Part shown: positions 1 through 7,746 of the stretch, piece by piece
Layout: each line of letters starts with the position of its first letter
Position numbering within the stretch: position 1 is the first letter of the stretch
Assembly: GCA_900290365.1 (NCBI GenBank)
Contig: OMOE01000148.1
Span: 1 to 58,897 of the forward strand
Source: Syntrophobacter sp. SbD1
GTDB taxonomy: Bacteria; Desulfobacterota; Syntrophobacteria; Syntrophobacterales; Syntrophobacteraceae
Direction: 5' to 3'
DNA length: 58,897 nucleotides
Notes under the pieces: generated by a model
Told to the model about the DNA's origin: nothing
The model's database searches: none
What the model saw: only the letters and a program-made list of their open reading frames with translations
Program-made: the position numbers and the translations under genes

Positions 1-89
1 TTCTCGAAAAACTTTCGAAAAATCAGTGAGTCAGAAGAGACCCTTTTTTCAGCATCCTGCTAGGGGGCTTCGTTTTAGGAGGTCAGAGT

Positions 90-203
90 ATCCCAACCGT
101 CGCCGTTGTGTGTACGAAGTGCGGCTGGGTAGCAGAACACGCTCTCGGCGTGTTGAAGCTTCTTCCGAAAGAACATGACCCGAAACCGGAGGGCGAAAAA
201 TGA
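90..203 (+). pseudogene. Small CxxC peptide gene with ATC in place of a start codon
   Basis: An open frame of 37 codons is preceded at 77-82 by a perfect AGGAGG, seven bases before the codon where a start is expected. That codon is ATC, not ATG, GTG or TTG. The peptide carries a CTKCGW motif near residue 9 and a basic, charged tail (KEHDPKPEGEK). Its TGA overlaps the ATG of the next gene in the ATGA arrangement typical of translational coupling, which argues that the frame was real. I infer loss of the original ATG by one substitution; ATC initiation is rare but not impossible. The family is not recognised. Confidence 0.4.
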
Positions 204-607
204 ACGCTACTTCCGGGAATAAAAGCACTATAAAAGCGCAACTTGGGGATCAAATCATTCAGAACACAGAATTGAGCATGAACCTCGGGCAGAAGATCAT
301 CACTACTACCGAGGACAAAGTCCGTCTCGCAGTGCTTACGCATTTGCAACGTCTCGAACGAAGACATCTGTGGATCGCCCCCGCTGGTATCCTCATACCG
401 ATCTTGGCAGCATTTGTGACCGCAGATTTCAAGGACGTGTGGTTTATAAAAGCAGCAACATAGAGCGCATTATTCATTTTCTGCGGGTTTGCGTCACTTG
501 TATGGCTCGTTATCGCTATCTTTCAAGCGTGGAAGTCTCCTAGCATTGAAGATTTCGTTGCAGCCCTTAAACCTCCCACGACAACAGAACCAACTCGGGA
601 AAACTAA
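200..607 (+). pseudogene. Two-TM small membrane protein interrupted by an in-frame TAG
   Basis: The frame encodes 87 residues to a TAG at 461-463, with one hydrophobic segment near residues 57-75. It then continues in the same frame for 47 more sense codons to TAA at 605-607. The downstream part has a second clear membrane segment (LFIFCGFASLVWLVIAIF) and a polar proline-rich tail, so the two halves look like one membrane-hairpin protein of about 135 residues. The start overlaps the stop of the preceding small gene. The simplest reading is a nonsense mutation. Amber read-through or pyrrolysine insertion cannot be excluded from this window. Family not recognised. Confidence 0.5.
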
Positions 608-1010
608 ACTGGACAATTGAGCGTGCTGTCCACAAAAGGAAACCACCACCCGCACCACGCCTTATTTTGCGGCCATCCCAAGATCCAAAAAACTGGACAA
701 AAAATGGGTGGGACTGCATGGGAAATGGGGTCTTTTTTCGCCTCAAAATCACCCGAACAAAGGATTATCGGGATCAGAACTGATTTTCGCCGGGCGGGTG
801 AGAGTGAAGGCGCCGTATTGAATGCCACGATCGAGTGTTCGTGTGACCGGATTGTGAGGAGCAGGGAGGAGGTTTTGGCTCGAATCTCGCCTGATTAAGT
901 AAGTACCTGATAATGCTTAAATTTGCATTGTTTCCCGCAGAAGGGATAATTAACATAAAAGTAAAGTGGAAAAGCACGATCATAGATCATTTGAGGTTTG
1001 GGAGGTATCC
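608..1010. other. Intergenic stretch without a supported gene
   Basis: A short plus-strand open frame at 617-898 has no ribosome-binding site, no membrane segment or motif, and unusual composition, so I do not call it. I see no terminator or strong promoter. A ribosome-binding site (GGAGG at 1001-1005) belongs to the next gene. Confidence 0.5.
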
Positions 1011-1325
1011 ATGAACTCGAAAGAAAAGCTCATTTTTATAATTCTTGCAGTTCCGTTCCTGCTTGCTTCGGCTTATATCGCCGATGCAGGCCTGGCGGGC
1101 GCGATGGCGCCGGCCGGCGACAACTTGATTGTCAAAGTCCTTCCTGTGGTTTCCTGGTCGAACCCGGGAATTTCGCTGTCGTCCTCCGGCCTGGCATTGC
1201 CTTACAACAGTTACTCAGCACGTGACCTGGATGTAGGGCCATATCAGTATGGCAACATTAATCAACCCTGTAAAGTTCCGACATATAATTACTCAGGAGA
1301 GACATATTACTTGCCATGCCGATAA
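1011..1325 (+). CDS. Small exported protein of unknown function
   Basis: This 104-residue protein starts at an ATG five bases after GGAGGT. A longer frame from 966 exists but has no ribosome-binding site. The N-terminus (MNSKEKLIFIILAVPFLLAS) is a typical signal peptide or membrane anchor. The remainder is rich in Ser, Pro, Tyr and Asn, with two cysteines near the C-terminus (QPCKVP and LPCR) that could form a disulfide. An extracytoplasmic location is inferred. The family is not recognised. It stands alone between a decayed membrane protein gene and a gene remnant on the other strand. Confidence 0.6.
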   Translation: MNSKEKLIFIILAVPFLLASAYIADAGLAGAMAPAGDNLIVKVLPVVSWSNPGISLSSSGLALPYNSYSARDLDVGPYQYGNINQPCKVPTYNYSGETYYLPCR

Positions 1326-1346
1326 CGGAGTCACTAACAATCCTGG

Positions 1347-1415
1347 CTAGTTTCCATCCGGAAAGGGTCCTTTTCCGCCCTGGCGGCGTCAATCTTCGGG
1401 TTTGCTTGTGCGGCG
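1347..1415. repeat. 69-bp dispersed repeat, copy 1
   Basis: It begins CTAGTTTCCATCCGG and recurs at 38304-38372 with two differences over 69 bases. The second copy overlaps the upstream end of prmA. A related hairpin built from the same TTTCCATCCGG word lies at 38451-38481. Confidence 0.85.
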
Positions 1416-1428
1416 CCCCCTCACGGGG

Positions 1429-1668
1429 CTAGCTAGATGGGGGGCCATTCCAAAAAGGATAGTTCCACTCGTAGTCTTTTGGTGGAGGTTTGATGAACTT
1501 GGGTTTGAGAAAGGTTTCCACTAACTTATCGGCCTTGGCTTTGACTACCGGTTTCAGGTATTCAGGGACTTTTGGTCTTGCTGACTTCGGCGGTACATAC
1601 ATCCATCGCTTTTTGGTCGCAATTGCAAACCTACCTTCTTTGCAGAGGTGGAGACAACAAGACTTTTC
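1429..1668 (-). pseudogene. Remnant of an unrecognised gene (C-terminal part)
   Basis: The minus strand holds a 79-codon frame ending in TAG at 1429-1431. Its protein looks genuine: a Cys-rich start (KSCCLHLCKEGRF), then IATKKRWMYVPPKSARPKV, a Lys-rich helical stretch and a PPPKDYEWNYPFW tail. It is closed upstream by a TAG at 1669-1671 and has no initiator except an internal ATG at 1602. The upstream bases to about 1740 continue in a different frame, so a frameshift or loss of the 5' end is likely. It lies downstream of the CoA-transferase gene on the same strand. Family not identified. Confidence 0.4.
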
Positions 1669-1749
1669 CTACCAGCATTTCCAGCTTTTTCACACATTTG
1701 ATCGTGCCTGATGGATTTCCGGGAGAAGAAAATCGGTTCTTTGGGGGAC

Positions 1750-3621
1750 CTATTCGGGCTCATCGAATCTCAAGCTCAACAGCACTTCGTCGCCGATAAC
1801 GGACCTGACCTTGTATGGCAAGGCCCTGAAGAGCTTCATCATTCTGCCGTTTTCCAAGGACGTTACGGCAAAAAGGCCCGTTATTCCATTCTCTCTGGCA
1901 GCCTCGGCGAGCTTTGCTATGAGCGCCCTCCCAAGTCCTCTTCCCTGCCAGTCCTTGCTTACGGAAAAGGCGACTTCCGCCATGTTCTTTGCCTCATCCA
2001 GGTGATATTCCCCAATTCCTACGACCTTCTCGAAGCCCAGGTCCCCGACAACCGCCACCACAGTGAAGCTCTTAACGTAGTCGGTTCGGGAGATATCTTC
2101 CACATCTGTTTGCGAGAAGCTCGTTCTAAGCCCGAAGAATCTTGAAATCACATCCTGGGTGTCCAAATTATAGAAGTGCTCCTGAAGCCACCTCTCATCC
2201 ACCGGTTTGGTCGGCCTCAGGGTAACCAGTTCTCCATCGATCTCGACTATTTCCTCACGTTTTATCGGGTATATACCGTGAATTGATTCTTTCAGGGTGC
2301 GCTCGGGGCCCAGCAGGCCGATCTTTTTTGCCTCATGGAAAAGCTCTTCGCGAAAATCGGGATGGGCAATGCTGATCAGGGCCAGCGCTCTCTCCTGGTA
2401 GCTCTTACCGAACAGGTTGACCGCACCGTATTCGGTCACCACGTATTGGACTTCTCCTCTCGGAACTACGACGGCGCAATCGCCAAGCGCCGGGACAATT
2501 CGGCTCTTCTTGCCATCCGCCGTAGTCGAGGTCAGCATTAGGATGGATTTGCCGTCCTCGCGAAGAGATGTTCCTTTTATGAAATCGAGTATACCCGTCA
2601 GACCCGAATAATGATTGAAGATGAGGGCATCCGCCGCTACCTGGCCAGTGATATCAATGGCCATTGCCACGTTCATGCAGACCATCTTGTTGTGGCGTGC
2701 GATGACGCGTGGGTCGTTCACATAGTCCGACGGGTGAAACTCCACCGAGGGATTGTAATGCAAAAACTCATAGAACTCTCGGGTCCCAATAGCAGTGCTT
2801 GCGACCAACTTTCCCTCGTTGAATCCTTTTTTGCGATTGGTAATGACGCCCCTTGAGACTAGGTGCATCATGTCAGTTGTCAGAAATTGAGAGTGGACGC
2901 CCAGATCGTTCTTATCGGCGAGAGCTAGAAGGGTTGCGTGTGGCGATGTCCCAAGACTGATTTGAATTGTGGACCCATCGTCAACGAGATTTGCGATATG
3001 GCGCCCGATGACATCGGCCCGATCCGACTCCGGAAAGGCATCAATAGTGAGGAGATCCTCGTCGTGTTCCACGATAAGATCGACATCGTTTACATGTATG
3101 AAACTTTGACCGAGCACCCAGGGCATCTCTGAATTAACCTGAGCAATGACAAGGTCGGCGGAAAGAGCAGCTGACAAGGTTACATCCACTGAAACCCCCA
3201 GGCTCATCCATCCGAAATCATCCGGAGGAGTGACCTGAATGAGAGCCACGTGCAAAGGGAGCCTTCTGCTCTTGAACAGGCGAGACACCTGGGAAAGATT
3301 GATCGGGGTGAGGAAACGCACGTTCCTGGCCAAATCTTTGGATCTTACAGATCCGAGATAAAAGGACCGAATGTTCATACTCTGGCTTAGTGATTTGTCT
3401 GCGATGGAAGTGAGCGAAGTACTTTCAAGGGAGAGAAGACGGACTATTTCGAGGTCGGAAAATGATCCGGCCGCATCGTACAAGCCCCGCACGAGACACT
3501 GTGGCTCACCGCATGAGGACCCGATAAAGACCCTTTGACCCGATTTGATTAAACGTAATGCCTTCTCAACAGAGTGAATCTTTTCTGCATAGTCGTCTGC
3601 CCAGTAGCTTGCAGTTGCCAT
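1750..3621 (-). CDS. Acetyl-CoA hydrolase/CoA-transferase family protein fused to a GNAT acetyltransferase
   Basis: The 623-residue protein has two parts. Residues 1-460 match the acetyl-CoA hydrolase/4-hydroxybutyrate CoA-transferase family, with the characteristic VEFHPSDYVNDPRVIARHNKM block (293-313) and VTEYGAVNLFGKS (395-407). Residues 465-615 form a GNAT domain with the acetyl-CoA loop WQGRGLGRALI (558-568). Fusions of these domains are known in this group of bacteria. The likely role is acyl-CoA/carboxylate exchange, with a possible lysine acetyltransferase tied to acetyl-CoA. The family's catalytic Glu normally sits in a G(I/V)HTEM motif; here the aligned sequence is GVHSQF, giving Gln245. 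A ribosome-binding site (GAGG) precedes the ATG. No partner gene lies nearby. Confidence 0.85.
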   Translation of the reverse strand: MATASYWADDYAEKIHSVEKALRLIKSGQRVFIGSSCGEPQCLVRGLYDAAGSFSDLEIVRLLSLESTSLTSIADKSLSQSMNIRSFYLGSVRSKDLARNVRFLTPINLSQVSRLFKSRRLPLHVALIQVTPPDDFGWMSLGVSVDVTLSAALSADLVIAQVNSEMPWVLGQSFIHVNDVDLIVEHDEDLLTIDAFPESDRADVIGRHIANLVDDGSTIQISLGTSPHATLLALADKNDLGVHSQFLTTDMMHLVSRGVITNRKKGFNEGKLVASTAIGTREFYEFLHYNPSVEFHPSDYVNDPRVIARHNKMVCMNVAMAIDITGQVAADALIFNHYSGLTGILDFIKGTSLREDGKSILMLTSTTADGKKSRIVPALGDCAVVVPRGEVQYVVTEYGAVNLFGKSYQERALALISIAHPDFREELFHEAKKIGLLGPERTLKESIHGIYPIKREEIVEIDGELVTLRPTKPVDERWLQEHFYNLDTQDVISRFFGLRTSFSQTDVEDISRTDYVKSFTVVAVVGDLGFEKVVGIGEYHLDEAKNMAEVAFSVSKDWQGRGLGRALIAKLAEAARENGITGLFAVTSLENGRMMKLFRALPYKVRSVIGDEVLLSLRFDEPE

Positions 3622-4173
3622 AGCAAATCCTCACGAGAGAGCGTTCCAACGTAGATTGAGAGACCGTGATTAACGTGAATTTGTGGATTCAGCTTCCTGT
3701 CATGAACTGGTCAAGATGTGAGTTCAGATATACTTTTTCAGTTTCTCACATGACGGTTTTCTTGTCCACGGGAAAGGGGCATTAATAAAAAACGGCCAAC
3801 CCTTCTACAATTTCTTCCTGCTGTAAGCTATATCAACCGCCATGCAAATCTCTCAGTTTGCCGCAGATAAAACTGATTAAAACGAGTCGCCAGAATGGCG
3901 ATTTCAGTTCAGAGTCAAAAAACCTTCGAGGCATCTTTGGCTGAACGGCCCGATGGACAACCTCGGGCATGTAACTGAATGCATTCGGAGTACTTCGATG
4001 TATCTGGGAAGCCGGGGAAAGATCAGGGTTCGAATCCTGTCAGGCGTATAGTAGAATGAGGGGTTACGGTCAATGGACTGTGACCTCTTTCGCGTCTGTG
4101 TGAGAGTACTTCATAGCCAGGGTGTTATTCTCTATACGGTTTAAAGCGGTCGGTCTTTCTCGCGTGCCCGGGC
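3622..4173. other. Intergenic region, no supported gene
   Basis: About 550 bases with no convincing coding frame. It contains a tRNA T-arm-like sequence near 4024-4047 that does not complete to a tRNA, and short imperfect palindromes such as GGTCA...TGACC at 4068-4085. It must include the promoter of the CoA-transferase gene, but I cannot place it reliably. Confidence 0.5.
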
Positions 4174-4866
4174 CTATTTTGTGAGAAAGAACTTTCTTGC
4201 AATGTGGTCCCATCCTTCCGGATCGACTGCCCTGGCGATGCCCCGGATGGGCTGACCGCAGTCCGCAGAGATTTGGACCTCTGCCTGAGGCGCCGCAAGG
4301 TCGGTCAGTGATTGGCCAATGTTTTCAAGCCATTGCCCCACTATGCAGTCCGGAATCATGTTTTTCATATTGGAAGTCAGGTTGGTGCTCTTCACTTTGA
4401 ACATCCAGCCGTTTCCGTAAGGGTCTTCAAAAGCGACCCCGGGGGCGTTCGCCACTGCATCGTTGATCGCCACAATTTCGCCCTGAATCGGGGACAGCAT
4501 ATGAATCACCCGCGAATCAATTTTGAAGCCCCAGCCCAAAGATCCCTGTCTCACCTGGGATCCCAACTTCGGCAACGAAATCGAATCCGCCGAACCCAGG
4601 AGTTTTACAGCGAAATCGTCCATGCCCACCGTCACAATGTCCGCGCTCTCAACTCTCGCCCATGCATGACCGGGATGAAAAACGACATCGGAAGGGGCAA
4701 GAAACGCGAAGCGCTCAAACAACGTCCCGGCCATGTCGTCGACTTTTTCCAGCTTGGTTTTTGGGCCGGTGAGCACTCGCCAAAAGACGATGAAACCAAA
4801 CAGGCCGAGCAGCGCAATAATGTACTCCACCTGTTTTGCGTGATACATATTCGCTAAAATGTCCAT
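4174..4866 (-). CDS. Membrane-anchored GcvH-like (lipoyl-fold) protein lacking the lipoyl lysine
   Basis: The 230-residue product starts at an ATG after AGGAGG; an in-frame GTG nine bases earlier abuts that site and is less likely. Residues 13-32 form one membrane segment. From about residue 63 the sequence follows the glycine cleavage H protein fold: HPGHAWARVE, VTVGMDDFAVKLLG, and SPIQGEIVAIND. In true H proteins the lipoylated Lys lies in an ESVKA motif ten residues before the conserved SP. Here that position is Ser118 (KIDSRVIHM). It therefore probably cannot carry lipoate, and no glycine-cleavage genes are nearby. A structural or redox-complex role is possible. The domain assignment is good; the function is unknown. 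Confidence 0.65.
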   Translation of the reverse strand: MDILANMYHAKQVEYIIALLGLFGFIVFWRVLTGPKTKLEKVDDMAGTLFERFAFLAPSDVVFHPGHAWARVESADIVTVGMDDFAVKLLGSADSISLPKLGSQVRQGSLGWGFKIDSRVIHMLSPIQGEIVAINDAVANAPGVAFEDPYGNGWMFKVKSTNLTSNMKNMIPDCIVGQWLENIGQSLTDLAAPQAEVQISADCGQPIRGIARAVDPEGWDHIARKFFLTK

Positions 4867-5439
4867 GCTGCTCACCCTCCTTAGAATTTTGAGCTTTAAC
4901 CGTTATAGTTTATCACGAAACGCGAATTTCATCCAAAGGCAAAGTGGTAAATAACTTATGCCGATTTATCGCATACTTAAAACTCGCTATTGAAAATGCA
5001 CTTTTTCTGATTTTCCCGCATTCTGTTGGCGCTAACTTTCGGACTTATTTGATAAACACTCCATTTTGGGATGTCAAAAATGCGCCAGGCATGAAGCCCG
5101 CAACTCTCCATTTGTCATACTGTGGGAGCAGCTATGTAATCAAAGGAACACGAGGTCTCCAGTCAGGGGGCCAGTGATCTTAACTAACAGAAACATCACT
5201 GGATTTCGCCCCCCCCGGACTAAACACTTCCTGGGCAGGTCCCGCCGGAATGACGGAGTGTGCGTGGGAACCATTTACTACTTAGTTGACAATGTACCAG
5301 ATAATTACATCGGAGAAGCTATTGCGGCCGATTTACTAACCTGCAAACCTATTGCCGGAATCAAATGATTTACCGCCTAAAATCCAGAAAGAGGCGCTGC
5401 TAATGGTTTTTAATTGCAAAAATATGGATTCTCATCACT
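4867..5439. other. Intergenic region with a degenerate dispersed repeat
   Basis: No credible gene. Around 5199-5255 there is a degenerate copy of the CTGGATTTCGGC...CGCCGGAATGACG element seen complete at 25539-25626 and 33637-33707. Short open frames here have no ribosome-binding site or recognisable content. Confidence 0.5.
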
Positions 5440-5470
5440 AACACGGGAAGCGCAATTTGCTTCCCGTGTT
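5440..5470 (-). terminator. Perfect 12-bp hairpin downstream of the oxygen-defence cluster
   Basis: AACACGGGAAGC and GCTTCCCGTGTT form a perfect stem with a seven-base loop, 14 bases past the stop of the last gene of the minus-strand cluster. A U-tract is poor, so it may be a weak terminator or an mRNA 3'-end stabiliser. Confidence 0.55.
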
Positions 5471-5483
5471 ATATGACTCTTCA

Positions 5484-5678
5484 TCACTTCTTTTTGTCCT
5501 TCTCATAGCTTTCCTGGAAAACCTTGGGATTGATATTGCCCGAACCGGTCCCACCGCAATCCGGGATGTAGCAGGAAACATCGATGAACTCGCATTTCTT
5601 TTTGCATGCAGGACAAGTTTCCGGCGGGGAAGATACATCCAGTGTGTTTCCGCAGTTGTTGCATTTCCAGATCGCCAT
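5484..5678 (-). CDS. Small rubredoxin-like zinc-ribbon/iron protein
   Basis: A 64-residue protein with two CxxC pairs at the N-terminus (WKCNNCGN, ETCPACKKKC) and the downstream signature DVSCYIPDCGG. This layout matches a family of small rubredoxin-like proteins found with rubrerythrin and desulfoferrodoxin in anaerobes. It probably binds one metal at the CxxC knuckles and passes electrons to the peroxide or superoxide reductases encoded just upstream. The ribosome-binding site AAGGAGAG precedes the ATG. It is the last gene of a four-gene minus-strand cluster, 84 bases after desulfoferrodoxin. Confidence 0.8.
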   Translation of the reverse strand: MAIWKCNNCGNTLDVSSPPETCPACKKKCEFIDVSCYIPDCGGTGSGNINPKVFQESYEKDKKK

Positions 5679-5762
5679 ATTGTTTCTCTCCTTTTATTGG
5701 ATTCGCATCAAAAGAATCGAAGTGCAGTCTGCACGAAACCGGACTGCACTTCGATCTATACG

Positions 5763-6137
5763 CTAAGACTTCCAAAGTCCGTGCAGCGTGCAGTATTCTC
5801 TGACCGTTACCGGCCCAGCTGTCACGGGGAAAACGGCTTCCGGCCGGGCGCCGGGCTTAAGGTAGCGGCGGTAGGCGGCATCTCCGACGGTCAGTTCAAT
5901 CCATTCTATAAAATGGCTATCGTCCATGGGATGTGCAATGCTCCCCACTGTGACTTTGATTCCGTCGCTCGTTTTTTCTACAACGGGAACATGTTTTTCC
6001 TTTGACGCATCGGTCGCATTCTCGATGAACTGCCTCATCGTCTGTGCGCAGCAGACAAGTGCTCCCGGCCCCCCATGCATGACTTCGACGATGTTGCCGC
6101 ATTTTTCGCACTTATAAACCTGTGCTCTTTGAGCCAT
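5763..6137 (-). CDS. dfx: Desulfoferrodoxin (superoxide reductase)
   Basis: The 124-residue protein has the N-terminal desulforedoxin domain (YKCEKCGNIVEV, then LVCC at residues 28-30) for the FeCys4 centre I. The neelaredoxin-type centre II follows: EKHVPVVE, SIAHPMDDSHFIEWIEL and the closing YCTLHGLW, which supply the four His and one Cys iron ligands. Length is normal for two-iron desulfoferrodoxin. It reduces superoxide to peroxide in the cytoplasm without releasing oxygen; the peroxide would be handled by the adjacent rubrerythrin. The ATG follows GAGGGGGA, and an upstream in-frame extension runs into rbr and is not used. It lies 11 bases after rbr, so co-transcription is likely. Confidence 0.93.
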   Translation of the reverse strand: MAQRAQVYKCEKCGNIVEVMHGGPGALVCCAQTMRQFIENATDASKEKHVPVVEKTSDGIKVTVGSIAHPMDDSHFIEWIELTVGDAAYRRYLKPGARPEAVFPVTAGPVTVREYCTLHGLWKS

Positions 6138-6148
6138 TGAATCCCCCT

Positions 6149-6661
6149 CTAGTCCATTTTTGAAAATGCCTTGGCGCTCGAACCGCAAACGGGGCAGGCG
6201 CCGGGCGCCCCATCGGCACAGGTGTACCCACAAACCGAGCAGACGTAATAGTCGGTCTCAATGGCGCTATCCATGCTGTCGAGCGCCTGCTGGTAAAGGG
6301 AGGCGTGCACGGCCTCGACCGCGTTCGCGTAGGTAAAACTCCTCAGTGCCGCCTGGTTTCCTTCCCGTTTGGCCGCTTCGATCATCGGGGGATACATCTC
6401 CATGAATTCATACGTCTCGCCTGCGATTGCCGACTTGAGGTTCTCAGCCGTGCTCCCGATTTTCCCCAGGGCCTTCAGATGCGCGTGTGCATGAACTGTT
6501 TCCGCTTGGGCGGCCGCACGGAAAAGCTTCGCAGCCTGCATGTGACCTTCTTTTTCAGCCTGCCTGGCGAAGGCAAGATACTTCCTGTTCGCCTGGGATT
6601 CGCCTGCAAATGCCTGAAGCAGATTCATTTCGGTTTGTGCGTCCTTCAGTTTTGACTGCAT
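6149..6661 (-). CDS. rbr: Rubrerythrin
   Basis: The 170-residue protein has an N-terminal ferritin-like diiron domain: ESQANRKYLAFA supplies the first Glu pair, and AQAETVHAHAHL, GETYEFMEMYP and AVEAVHASLY supply the other Glu/His ligands. It ends in a rubredoxin-like domain (CSVCGY...CPVCGSS). Both metal sites look complete. It acts as a cytoplasmic NADH-linked peroxidase through a rubredoxin, protecting the anaerobe from hydrogen peroxide. It starts at an ATG after GGAGG, two bases after the stop of the upstream small helical gene, and is followed closely by desulfoferrodoxin. All four genes form one probable operon. Confidence 0.95.
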   Translation of the reverse strand: MQSKLKDAQTEMNLLQAFAGESQANRKYLAFARQAEKEGHMQAAKLFRAAAQAETVHAHAHLKALGKIGSTAENLKSAIAGETYEFMEMYPPMIEAAKREGNQAALRSFTYANAVEAVHASLYQQALDSMDSAIETDYYVCSVCGYTCADGAPGACPVCGSSAKAFSKMD

Positions 6662-6663
6662 TT

Positions 6664-6954
6664 TTACTTTCCTCCAATAATTTTCGTGTTCAGAGCGCCT
6701 TTAACTTCCGATGTAGCCAAGCCGGCCGGCCGTCGTTTCGCTGCTCCTGCGCCAGAAGGCCACAAGCCTTTTTTGACGTGGGCTTCTATCTCCTCTGCGG
6801 CCGCCTTTTTGATCTTGTAGGCCGAATCCCTCAGAAGACCGTAGAGAACACCACAGCCAACATCTTCCCTGGCCCCATCGCCCTGATCGGCGATTGCAAC
6901 CATTGCTTCCGTCAGTTCAAGTGTCTTTTTAAGCATTTCATTGCACATTTTCAT
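6664..6954 (-). CDS. Small helical protein heading the rubrerythrin cluster
   Basis: A 96-residue protein starting at an ATG eight bases after AGGAGG; a longer frame from 7047 has no ribosome-binding site. It is predicted largely helical, rich in Glu, Lys and Ala, with a Lys/Gly-rich tail (SEVKGALNTKIIGGK). Two cysteines (residues 4 and 35) are visible but no metal motif. It is separated from rubrerythrin by two bases, so it is certainly co-translated with the peroxide-defence genes. Function unknown; a regulatory or metal-handling partner is only a guess. Confidence 0.7.
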   Translation of the reverse strand: MKMCNEMLKKTLELTEAMVAIADQGDGAREDVGCGVLYGLLRDSAYKIKKAAAEEIEAHVKKGLWPSGAGAAKRRPAGLATSEVKGALNTKIIGGK

Positions 6955-7100
6955 CTTCCGTCCTCCTAAAAGGATTCGCACACAGGTAAAGGCAATGAAA
7001 GTGCCAACCTCGGAGCAGGCCGCAAGAATCCGTCTATATCGTTTCAATACGGCCAGTTAGGGTTTATCCGGATTGACTAGTTCTGACAGTGTCAGGAGGT

Positions 7101-7236
7101 GTGAGACACCGGTGAGACAGCGCGGAATGGATCACGCCGTACCGGCAAGCCCTGCTAAATCAAGGACAGTGGCACACGTTCGGCAAAGGAAACCGTCTCA
7201 TGTTAGAGCCCGAGACATAAGTGTCTCACGAGACAC
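7101..7236. promoter_or_regulatory. Cluster of GAGACA/TGTCTC repeats upstream of the rubrerythrin operon
   Basis: GAGACA occurs at 7103-7108, 7114-7119, 7212-7217 and 7230-7235, and its complement TGTCTC at 7222-7227. The last two form GTGTCTC-AC-GAGACAC, a perfect 7-bp palindrome at 7221-7236. The first two copies are direct repeats 11 bases apart, one helical turn. The cluster lies between cheX and the first gene of the oxygen-defence operon, both read leftward, so it is positioned as an operator for the latter. The binding factor is unknown. Confidence 0.45.
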
Positions 7237-7271
7237 TCATCGGGGATTGAGGGATTGAGTCGAACCTATAC

Positions 7272-7736
7272 CTATGTTTGGAACGCCACTTCGACCATGA
7301 AACTACCGGCATTTGTTTCGAAGGGAACCGCGAGCCGGGGACCGTTAGCCACATGCATTATGGTGTGGCCCTTCCCCCCGACTATTGTCGGTATTCCAGC
7401 CTGGAGAATGAATCCATCTTCGGCGAGCCGCCTTCTGGCATCTCCGCAGATCATGTTGGTAAGTTCTCCTACGGCATCTCTTACCTCATGATTCAATTCA
7501 GTGAAAGGCTCTCCTAAAAGGTTCGATGCAATGTCTTTAATGCATTTCTCAGTGAAAATTAAAGCCATAGACCCTTGGGCTGCGCCGGTGATCCCGATAA
7601 TCGCGGAAACATCTCCCATAGCAAGATCATCCTTCTTGAGAAAGGGTCTCCCGGGTCTGGCATCAACTTGAGCCATAGTCTTGAGCACATGCATGGTCGC
7701 GGCAAGAAAGGGGTTAATGATCTTTACATCAATCAT
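7272..7736 (-). CDS. cheX: CheX-type chemotaxis phosphatase
   Basis: The 154-residue protein has the CheC/CheX fold with a single ExxN catalytic motif (GELTNMI, Glu91 and Asn94). The repeating beta region includes MALIFTEKCIKDIASNLLG and the closing GPRLAVPFETNAG. CheX dimers dephosphorylate CheY-P and reset flagellar or type IV pilus switching. It starts at the ATG after GGAGAG, 10 bases after the stop of the adjacent cheY gene. The upstream extension in the same frame reads into cheY and is rejected. The pairing with cheY supports a dedicated kinase-independent output module. Confidence 0.9.
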   Translation of the reverse strand: MIDVKIINPFLAATMHVLKTMAQVDARPGRPFLKKDDLAMGDVSAIIGITGAAQGSMALIFTEKCIKDIASNLLGEPFTELNHEVRDAVGELTNMICGDARRRLAEDGFILQAGIPTIVGGKGHTIMHVANGPRLAVPFETNAGSFMVEVAFQT

Positions 7737-7746
7737 CTGCTCTCCA

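Noticed and set aside
617..898. Plus-strand open frame of 93 codons
   Set aside because: No ribosome-binding site, no motif, and odd composition.
1711..2145. Plus-strand frame of 144 codons
   Set aside because: Antisense to the CoA-transferase/GNAT fusion gene.
4000..4060. tRNA-like T-arm (GGTTCGAATCC) on the plus strand
   Set aside because: The loop has one extra base, and no matching acceptor stem or anticodon arm is found upstream.
4312..4857. Plus-strand frame of 181 codons
   Set aside because: Antisense to the GcvH-like gene, no ribosome-binding site, no recognisable content.
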